Source of the DNA: Pochonia chlamydosporia 170
Taxonomy: Eukaryota > Ascomycota > Sordariomycetes > Hypocreales > Clavicipitaceae
Reading direction: 5' to 3'
DNA: 64,000 bases
NCBI RefSeq assembly: GCF_001653235.2
Contig: NC_035791.1
Span: forward strand, 5,642,001-5,706,000
This document shows, piece by piece, positions 55,328-64,000 of this stretch (its first letter is position 1; every line of letters starts with the position of its first letter). A program made the translations under genes and the position numbers. The notes beneath the pieces were generated by a model. It did no database searches, was not told the DNA's origin, and saw only the letters and a program-made list of their open reading frames with translations.

Positions 55328-56892
55328 TTATTCCTGGGTATATCCGACGTGAACACCAACAGTCTTAGTCACCATGACCTGGTTTGGTGTCTGGCTAGTA
55401 TAATTTGCTCTCGCCCATCTTCTCTCGCCTATATCATCAATCCGATCCATCTCGACATCCCGGCTTCCGCACTCAGTCAGAGAGACAGAGTCGTTGTCCG
55501 TCAATGCTGACAATGGGTGGGTATCCTCATGCTGCTGGGCCTCAGAGGTAACGTATACGGTTGAGATGCCGTTATTGGATGGATTCAGCTTCAGACGCTC
55601 ATCCAGTTTGCGAGGCTCTCCGGTGCCACCGAAGGTTACGATCACTGGATAGCTACCAGACGTGTTTCGTTCTGAGCTATGTTGAGCGGTGCCGTATACA
55701 GCAAGACTCAGTATGGGTTTCAAGGAGGGAAGGCAAGCTAAGAATGCAGTCAGTACAACGTATTTAGAAGTTCAACAGGCACAAAACTAACCGCAGATGG
55801 TGGCCACGTTGACCTCAATGCCAGTCCACATCATCTCTTCGCTGAATAGCCAAGTGACATCTATGCTGGAAAAGTCGAGTGCAACCACGTAGTACAGTCG
55901 TATAGAAGATACTGCCGTGATACTTGTTGCGATGGTCAAGTTAGCATGGTCCAAGCAGTCCAGACGCGTTAGGTAGTTTTCCTTACAACAGACCAATCGC
56001 AAAGACGCCCAGAAGAGCCAGCTTCTGTGGCCTACGCAATTGCAGACGACAAATGCCTGGAAGAGGGATAAGAAGAATTAACAGATCGGTGATGATGTTT
56101 GGTATTGCGTTTGCAATAAAGAACAGCCGGACGTCAACGGTGCATTTGTAAGCCGACGAGGAAAGATTCTCGTGGGGATCGAATCGACGCCAAAAGGCCG
56201 ACACCGGCCAGCATTGAAAGGTGCTAACGAGAACCTGGAGCTGCTGGTCAATCTTGTGCACTCTTAAGTAACGATCGAGCGTCAAATTTTGAAAGCTCGA
56301 GGAAAGGAGGACGCACCACAGCAATTCCCCAGGCAGAAACAATAGCGGTACTGATCCAGATACACCACCTTGTTATACTGGCAGCGCTGAAAATACGCCA
56401 GTAAAACGCAAGTACTGACCACTTAACCAGGACGATGCTCATCGTGTAGAGGTACTCTGCAGCAAATAACCCCAGAAAGTACGCTTTGAGTCCATAATGT
56501 GGTGCAGCCCAGACGTGTTTGCCGAAGCCACCTCGAGCAGCCACTGTATCAAAGGTCAGCGTTCCATTGCCTGCAAGGTACGGGAGGAATCAACAAACTG
56601 TAGCATGTCACATCGAACATGAAACCACCGGAAAACACCTGCAGAGTTGTAATGTTGTCAGTCGTGTAGTGTCCCGTGAAGCAGGGGGTCCTTTCCGGTC
56701 CGGGCATACCAACGAAACGATAATGAGCCAGTCATCCCACCAGAGTTCGTTCCTGGAGAGCCTCCGTGCTGTGATACGGAGACCAACAATTGCTAGCCCC
56801 AAGACCCAGGTGACAACAAACGCGGAGACAAGGGATGGGACCTTGGTCTCGTTGAGGTCGAGCCCCGGCGGCGGTTCTGGCAACGCGCCCAT
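55328..56892 (-). CDS. Seven-helix rhodopsin-fold fungal membrane protein (second member)
   Basis: Six exons: 56892-56710, 56629-56638 (a 10-nt microexon), 56570-56317, 56234-55987, 55922-55792 and 55737-55328; the phases close to 411 residues. I start at ATG 56892 (MGALPEPPP); the frame continues upstream only to a TTG. Helices and family markers are clear: ELWWDDWLIIVSLVFS, GFGKHVWAAP, YTMSIVLVKWSVLAFYWRIF, VSTFQCWPVSAFW, IPNIITDLLILLIPLP and EVNVATICACLPSLKPIL. The C-terminal 130 residues are hydrophilic. The microexon encodes part of VFSG at the start of the third helix; it is inferred from frame and family sequence and needs RNA evidence. It belongs to the same superfamily as the gene at 50389 but is clearly divergent from it. 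Confidence 0.87.
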
Positions 56893-58206
56893 GGTACAGC
56901 TTGAAGCTTCGGTCCGCACGAAGCCGCTCTGCCCCAGTTGACGATTGCCATATCCATCAGAATATATACGCAATGGCGGACACTGCGGTCTTATACCAAC
57001 AGTTTTTTTTTCTTTTACGCAGGGATGCCATGGCAGCTATGGCCTATCAAGAGTATTACTATGTATCCATAAGTGGCGGCGACAGCCTGAGACCCGAGCG
57101 CTTGATGACAGTTTTTGGCTTGTTAGTTCAAGCCACGGCTTGAGCGTTGTGTGAACCTAGACTGAGCAGAAACAATTGCAGGTTCGTGATGTACTGGCAC
57201 ATGTTAGGTTAGATATGAGCAGAGCCACGAAGGAAACAGATATCAGATTAGGGGCAAATCATAAGAGGTGGAAGGTGAATGACGAGGTGAATGACGAGGT
57301 GAATGGCATGGCCTGGTGATTGACCGTCCGACAAAAAACGTTTGTGAATATATTTTTGAACGCCATACCATCGGCTGCCTTGCTCTGTATCTTATTCGAG
57401 CCCAATCGGCTTGGTTCACAGTTCGCCTCGAAATATTCAATGCGTCGGCTAGGGCCGTGAGGCCGGCATTGCAGCACGGAATCTCCAGTTCCGCGATTCC
57501 TCTGATCCGGGGCATGGCCATTGCTTTCTTGCTTTCCATTAGCACAGCATAAAACTCGTTCGCTGTGCCAGACTCTGGTCCGTGTTCTCCTTTCCATCCA
57601 GATGGCGGGCTGGTTCCTACTGGGTAGCCAGCAGGCGTGCGGACCTAACATACATGTAGTCTCTTTCAAGCCACACTTCTCTGGCGTTGTGATAAGTCAC
57701 TAAACTTTTGCAAACCACTGGGATGGTCCAACGCTCGTTCCATGCCCTGTGGCAAAGTACCCAAAGACCTCCTGTGTCAGGCACGGCTGCCGGAATTGCC
57801 CAACCAGAAAACAAACACCAAAATTGTCATAAACTCATTGGCTTTATGCATATTTGTCTCGTAAAATATGCATTCTCTCTAATTAAGCGCCATAATAAGT
57901 CAAAGAACTCTAAACATGGTCTGTACTGAATCTACCATGGAAGTTGGGACTAAGATCTTACCCTCGACCGAGGCCGTGACTTGCATTTCACAACAATCAC
58001 GAGGCGCTTGACATGACTTAAAAACTTGACTCACTATTTTCCCTGAAGGCATCAAATTCCCACAGTTAATCTCAGTGTAAGGGTAAGGAGCGGTTCCACA
58101 TCTCCACCATCTTCGCGGTGCCGGTTCTAGACGCCTTGAATCCTGGGGCTGGTAAGCAAGAACATGTCTGTATACTCAATTTGGAGCTCAACCCAACAAC
58201 CGCGAA

Positions 58207-58593
58207 ATGCGCCAATGCTTGACTGTGTACGGCCTCGTGTTGGCCTATATCGTGGCGTTTACAATTGCATTGGGGCTGACAACCAGCATCGCTAAGGCTC
58301 TATTATTGCTTTTTTGCTTCCCTTACCGCCGCCAATACCACTGGGCCATACTCCGTACCTCGCCGACACAAAACCCACCCAGCTCTGACTTTCATACGTG
58401 GTTTCTTCTTCTGGGGGAATTGAGACGTTGGATTGATGATATTTGCAGGGGCCTCGACCAAGCTGATGAGGATGTCACTCTCATTCACTCATCAGCCGGG
58501 AACTTACACAACCCATCATTATTCAGGTTGGGCGGCCCATCGGGTGAAAATTATCTGGTAAATGTCAGACATTCCTTTCCAGACCGCCGTTGA
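58207..58593 (+). CDS. Doubtful small open frame, hydrophobic N-terminus
   Basis: 128 codons from ATG 58207 with an N-terminal hydrophobic segment of about 35 residues (VYGLVLAYIVAFTIALGL...KALLLLFCF) followed by a hydrophilic part without known motifs. It stands in a long gene-poor stretch and lacks nearby splice-linked exons. It could be a small membrane protein or chance. Confidence 0.25.
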   Translation: MRQCLTVYGLVLAYIVAFTIALGLTTSIAKALLLLFCFPYRRQYHWAILRTSPTQNPPSSDFHTWFLLLGELRRWIDDICRGLDQADEDVTLIHSSAGNLHNPSLFRLGGPSGENYLVNVRHSFPDRR

Positions 58594-60579
58594 TAATGTA
58601 CATCAAGAGTAGACATGCCCGGAATATAGTGTACAATACGCTGGTATAAAACCGCATGAAGTTACAGCAGACCCATTTTCCGTTGTCAAGGAGTTTTAAG
58701 GCAACAGCTGCAAATTACGCTTCTTTTGCTCAAGGTTTTTAGCGTCTAACCGTTTTTGAGCTGCTGAAAAAAATGTTTCAGCTGATAAAAGCCGGAATAT
58801 CCCTGTTAAAGAATGACGGTTCCGTCGAACCGAAGGCTATATACATACCAAGTTTTCACACAGCCTACAAGGCCGCGAACACCCATTCTGGTACCATGTC
58901 GACGTTTTCTGCAAACCCAGCATCACTTCCCTGCCAAAAGTTGCGTACCCGACCGATTGCCCAACAGCCTCCCGTGGCCATGACACAATCTCCAGCAACA
59001 TGATCGGTCAGAACCAAGCAGAAAGCCACGCCGTCAATTCGCCTCCAAAGTGGTCCCTCGCGGCCTATCACGGTGTGTGGCGTTGAGAACCGGGCAGGGA
59101 CTGGGATAGCACAAGACACAGTGACATGGAGGCGTAAGTTCAAATGGCATATGGATGGCTTGCGAAAGCGGCACGAACCGATGACGGGTCCTGACTCGTG
59201 CTCGTTTCTTCAAACTGTTTTCTCGTGCAGAGGAAAGAACGCTAAATATGGTGGACGAGGAAAGCCCGGTATCTAGCGTAGCAATTGATAGGGACATAGA
59301 CAGGCACCACTTTGATAGCTTAGGGGCGGCTCCGGAGGTTGTTAGCCGACATTGGAACTTCTCAAGCTCACGGTGGACAACACCTCAGCCAACCTATAAA
59401 AATAAGTAAGCAATCGAGACCTCTTACTAGGCATCGAAATAATGCCATCTGTCCGTACCTGTACTGGAGCACTCAGCTGGCTGGGCACGGCCGCGGTGGC
59501 TTAGAAACTAACATGGACTCGTCTAGCAGTACTTTAGATCCTGGCTGGCAATTTACTTGAATCCAACCATCGCTAATAAGACAGGAGTCTGGCCTTAAAA
59601 TGACACTTCGGCTATATTTTAGGCGTGCCGCATGACGTATATGCCGTTCTTCTTTAGTCATTGCAATATGAGTTTACGATCACAACGCTGTATTGCCTCG
59701 CAAAGACGAACTAGTATCAACTACTGCAATAATTGTTACAAGCGGCCGAACAGCCACATGAAAAACTATGCACTTGATTAAAAGGAATCTTCCACTACAA
59801 TTTCTGATGGTTCTTCCATGACCATGCACGGGTAAATTATAGCTGCAAGTGGCAACTTTAAAAGCTTCATACGCTCCATACAAACCCCGTCGGTATATTA
59901 CCTCCACATGAACGACGCTGGTATGCAAACTATTCTTTGAGTGGCCCGTGGCGCATGTTCGACTAGACAGCTTGAGGCATTGTTAGCTAGTTGAGTTGAC
60001 CTTTGCCACACGGCATAGATTCCGGGTCCCATGTGACCTGACAATATAGTGAGTAGCGGTTGCCCGAGGGCAAATGAATAAGAAAGTAGAGACAATTAGA
60101 CACATGCATTTTAATGTGTTGAATGACAATCATAGTAAACCAGCTCAAGATATAAGATAGCATCTTTAGATGCACTCGGCGCCGTCAACTGTATATAGGG
60201 ACAGTTTGCGAGTCTACGCTATCGAGTTCGCAATCTTTTGCCATTCTTACCATTCGCGGTACACAGATCTTCGGACATCGTCAATGGTGCTGAGCAAAAC
60301 GTACATCCCAAGCGACCTGTCAACATCAACCAGCCCGCTCTTAGACCTAGACCTTCCCCATGGGGGCGATCAGCATCGGCGCATCAGCGCCACTCGACCT
60401 GAACTCTATTTCCCCGGACATGTCAGCATATCCGTCGGGGCAGCCTGGGATCGACGTAAACTTTCCTCGTTCAAGCAAATGATCCGTAGCAATTGGGACC
60501 AATTCTTCCAGACATCTACATCCGTCGGGTACGAGTACTTCATGCAACAAGCGGTGATATTGTTTTGCGGAACACCAGA

Positions 60580-60587
60580 TATAAATA
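60580..60587 (+). promoter_or_regulatory. TATA box of the fucosidase gene
   Basis: TATAAATA, 95 bp upstream of ATG 60675. Position and consensus support it; no further element was assigned. Confidence 0.6.
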
Positions 60588-60674
60588 TCACCAGACCCGA
60601 TGCTGCGATATGGACCTTTAGACAATCTCACCAGCAGCAGCACGACTGCAACAAGCACCAACCCAGACCTCAAT

Positions 60675-62632
60675 ATGCGCTTCCAACTTATCGCAGCGGC
60701 AGGCCTTTTGCCATTGACCGCGGTAGGTGAGAGCTGCCAGCGTACGTAAACCCTCGTGCTGTACCACAACATTGAACCTATCAATGATGGATGCTAACTG
60801 AGTACATGACAGCATACAAGCTTAGCATCACCGCCGCTAGGTCCTCCACAAGATGGACGGACTGCAAGCCCGGCGAATGTACCGGAAGAATGCAGATGTT
60901 CGACGTCACCGTCAACAACACCGGCACAACATGGGTTGTATCTCAGCCGTACGTTGCTGTCACCCTCAAGGGCGACAGCCTCACGACGCACCGACAAGGC
61001 AAGATCACGCGCCTTCGCCCTGGCGACTCTGCCATCTTGGAACTCGGCGTGCAGACCGATGCTGTCCATGTGGACCGATCTGTCAATGCAATCGCTCACT
61101 GGGATGACGGAGGCTCTTGCCAAGGCTCTACTACCTTTGGCTTTACGGCTTCGTACGGTATTCCCAAATACCAGGCCAACGTCGCTTCTGTGAGCAACCA
61201 TGAGGTTCCTAACTGGTATCGGGATGCCAAATTTGGTATTTTCATCCACTGGGGGGTATATTCCGTACCGGCATATAGCAGCGAGTGGTAAGCTTCTTAA
61301 CACAGGTTGAGATATGTCTTTTCCATCCGCTGACAATATAATATAGGTACTGGAAGTACCAAGAGACTAAAGATTCTGACGTCTATAACCACCACCTGGC
61401 AACATACGGCAAGAGTGTTGTTTACGATGACTTCATCGCCAATTTCACCGCTGCCAACTTCAACCCCAAAGCCTGGATGGACCTGATTAGCGACGCTGGA
61501 GCCAAGTACTTTGTGCCCACCACAAAACATCACGAGGGCTTCGCTCTGTTCAACATGTCCTCAAGCATTTCGAACCGAAATTCAGTCAAACTAGGTCCGA
61601 AAAGGGATCTCCTTGGTGTACGTCCCGTGTCTCTTCCCCAGCCCTTGCCATAAGGTCGCCATTAACACTTGGCATGTTTAGGAGCTCTTCGCCGCTGCGA
61701 AGCGATATCACCCTGACATCCACCGCGGCACCTACTTCAGCATGCCCGAGTTCTTCACCCCGGCGTCACCCCAAAACAGCGGACTGGATGGTAGCTTTTA
61801 CCAAGGCCCCCCGAAGAACGCATACACAGGCGCAGAGGTCCCATACACCGGTTTCGTGCAGAATGACTTCGTCTCCGGCATCCAGCTGCCCCAGATGAAC
61901 ATCTTGTCCAACGAGTACGACACAGAACTCATGTGGTGTGATATCGGCGGCACGTCCATGGTAGACCAGTTCGCAGCCAACTTCTTCAACAAGGCTTACA
62001 GTGGAAACAAACCGGTCGCCATGAACAACCGCTGCGGCGCTGTCAATGGCCAGTCAGTCCCTGGTGACTACGGCACGCCCGAAAACACAGCCGACCTCAG
62101 CTTCGATCCTAAGCCATGGGAGGTTTGCCGCACCCTGGATCCCAACTCTTGGGGATACAGAGCGGACACACCTGACTCCGCTTACTTGACCCCAAGCACT
62201 ATCGTGTTCACGCTCGTCGATGCCATTTCCAAGGGTGGAAACCTCTTGTTGAACATGGGTCCCAAGCCGGATGGTACCATCAAGGAGATCATGCAGACGA
62301 ACCTGCGCGCTGCTGGTAAATGGATCAAAGCTCACTCTGAGAGCATTTTCGGCACCAAGTACTGGCCGGCTGGAAAGGGTGGATCTGGAAACTTCCGGTA
62401 CACCGTGACCGATAAGGCTTTCTACATCCACTACCTGCAGAAGCCGAATGGCAAGATCACCATCACTGACCCGATCCCTTGGATGCAGAGCGACAAGGTC
62501 ACCGTTGTGGGTGGCTCTAAGAACGGCGCTACTATCACTGCTAGTGCATCTGGTAGCAGCGTCGTTCTGGATGTACCCCAGGAGATTTCTGATGCGGACC
62601 AGTACGCTTGGACTTTCAAGATTACATACTAA
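60675..62632 (+). CDS. Secreted alpha-L-fucosidase (GH29)
   Basis: Glycoside hydrolase removing alpha-linked L-fucose from glycans. Four exons: 60675-60741, 60813-61287, 61347-61617 and 61682-62632; introns of 71, 59 and 64 nt, closing to 587 residues. Exon 1 encodes a signal peptide (FQLIAAAGLLPLTAVGES). A beta-rich domain of about 130 residues precedes the catalytic barrel, which starts near [27 protein letters not shown]. The family block YFVPTTKHHEGFALF is present, and the nucleophile is probably Asp358 in ELMWCDIGG. A C-terminal beta domain closes the protein. Joins at the second and third introns restore SSEWYW and DLLGELFAAAKRYHPD. A TATA box lies 95 bp upstream. Likely targets are plant, insect or host glycans. 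Confidence 0.95.
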
Positions 62633-64000
62633 GCGGAGCAGTTTACTTCTGTAGTACCCAACAGCTTCTTGGATTTGTACTAAAGCTGGACCAAACTTCC
62701 CGTTTCATATACTTTAGCTCGTTTATACATGCCACGTACTTCCACTTCTAGGTGAACTTTATTGTATTTTGAGTATCCCACTAGGGACGTTTTGAACTTC
62801 ATACTATCACCAACCTTGCCTTGTTTCTCATCCGACGCAACTCTCTGACTGCAACCATGTCACTGCGGGAATACGCGAATCGCCGAGTAAGACTGCGTGT
62901 CTAGCATCGTAGTCCCAAGTTTCCAGTTCACGGTTTAATTATTTCAAGACAAACCCCTTCTTGGTATCGGAGTCTGGTCCTTGTCCCCCTTTTCCCATTA
63001 GGCGGGTTGGTCGGAGCCCAGCCGTTGTCTGTTGAGCCACAAACCAGGTATGGCGTTGTGACACGTCGCCGAACTTTTGCAGAAGAGTATTTGACAAACT
63101 ATGTCTACCATGTGATTGATCAATCCAGATCATCTCAACATTCTGAACCCCTGTGTCGCAGTCGCTGCTGCCAAACATCCATGCAGATAGACAGTCACTA
63201 CAGTACATGTCATATTTGGCTGTCTGAATCGTGCTAGTTTCGTAAGACGGACGATATCGGAGAACAGGGCAATACCAAAGTCGCCGTATACTCGGAAATT
63301 ATTGTGCATGTCAGTCTCTCGATAGAGTTATGGGCATTGTACATGAAAGGCTGTATACGTCCTTTGCAAACATTTTAACCCGGTAACTTTGCGTATTTAA
63401 ATGAACCAGTCCAATACATTCAATGTAGATACGCGCTGAAGAAGAAAGTGCAAAGATAGACTTTTATCGTGCAGGTTTATTTCTTTAATTGGTGACTGTG
63501 ACTCCTGCCACCTGAGCAACGGGTCATATAACCCACACATCCACCTTCCTATCATTCTCGGAGGCCTTGAACTTCCGCAATCAACCTTGGTTAAGACCAG
63601 TAAATATCTTCGTGGATCAGCATTATCCCGACATTTTCGAAAGGCAATGCTCGTAGGCAAGCCATGGGGCCACATTTACGGTTCGACTCCAGAATTTCCT
63701 ATAGACGTAGGGTAGCTGCGAGACTGATGGCTCGATTGACGCCTATATCACATTGATCGTGTTCAATTAACTGTATTTTTTATTTATTGTATAAAATTAA
63801 TTTTTCTGGGAACTAATATTTGTGTCAAAGTTTGTTATGTGATCTTATATTTGTGTTTTCAGGGAGTAGCTAGTATTGCTCTGCACCCACTTCATTACTT
63901 CGGAGACAGGTCTTCTTTTCCCGGATGCTTCTAACACTTGCTATCGAGAGTTTATTTGAAGAATATCGGCTGGGCCACCGAATCTCCAGCGCCTGGACTG
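62633..64000. other. Right-edge region without a supported gene
   Basis: 3' flank of the fucosidase and about 1.3 kb of sequence with only short open frames. A gene beginning beyond the window edge cannot be judged. Confidence 0.45.

Larger units (their letters stand above)
56893..60674. other. Long gene-poor stretch
   Basis: About 3.8 kb. It contains a tandem of a 12-bp unit (GTGAATGACGAG) near 57272-57305. Frames at 57243-57669 (minus) and 60170-60730 (plus) lack recognised features. A 128-codon frame at 58207-58593 is listed separately with low confidence. The right end holds the fucosidase promoter. Confidence 0.45.

Noticed and set aside
56571..56598. Alternative 28-nt intron in the second rhodopsin-fold gene
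   Set aside because: It closes the frame but is too short to be spliced. The 58-nt intron with a 10-nt upstream exon gives the family sequence.
57243..57669. Minus-strand frames with Ser-Pro-Arg-His repeats
   Set aside because: The periodicity comes from a simple 12-bp tandem repeat. Two overlapping frames are open and neither has recognised features.
60170..60730. 186-codon plus-strand frame upstream of the fucosidase
   Set aside because: It overlaps the fucosidase TATA box, leader and first exon in another frame and shows no family features.

Overview
The window is genomic DNA of a filamentous ascomycete (Pezizomycotina). Genes carry many short introns (45-88 nt, GT-AG with CTNA-type branch sites) and belong to typical mould families: Zn2Cys6 regulators, a UstYa-like (DUF3328) protein, rhodopsin-fold membrane proteins, F-box proteins, an MpaB-like oxygenase, an NLR with ankyrin repeats. 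There are also signs of repeat-induced point mutation (RIP). I cannot name the species. Exon structures were derived by hand from reading frame, splice motifs and family conservation. In every multi-exon gene the exon phases close exactly.

Layout. 0.8-4.4 kb: a NACHT-ankyrin NLR whose last repeats are cut off by an in-frame stop. 4.9-15.1 kb: aldehyde dehydrogenase, amino-acid permease, class V PLP enzyme and a Zn2Cys6 regulator, plausibly a small catabolic cluster. 15.5-21.3 kb: a polytopic membrane protein, a secreted trypsin and a six-exon UstYa-like protein. 23.0-26.0 kb: an apparently intact Mutator-like element with perfect 63-bp inverted repeats and an 8-bp target duplication, inserted just upstream of a short-chain dehydrogenase gene. 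27.9-31.3 kb: a small secreted protein, an unrecognised protein with an HEIVH motif, and an amidohydrolase. 31.6-44.5 kb: a secreted carboxylesterase, a secreted FAD oxidase, an F-box protein, an MpaB-like oxygenase and a second Zn2Cys6 regulator; several are oxidative or hydrolytic enzymes, but no synthase backbone is seen. 45.9-49.7 kb: a dead DNA transposon (TIRs, 6-bp target duplication, two open frames). 50.4-56.9 kb: two rhodopsin-fold membrane proteins flanking an F-box gene that has an early stop. 60.7-62.6 kb: a secreted GH29 alpha-L-fucosidase.

The most notable observations are as follows. The 45.9-49.7 kb element looks like a eukaryotic IS3-like (IS3EU-type) transposon in which RIP-type changes made four stop codons and also replaced each expected acidic residue of the DDE triad. 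The Mutator-like insertion looks very recent and sits about 60 bp before the dehydrogenase start. The NLR has an array of 99-bp ankyrin repeats with a 198-bp higher-order period, a membrane hairpin, and a terminal break explained by two compensating single-base indels.
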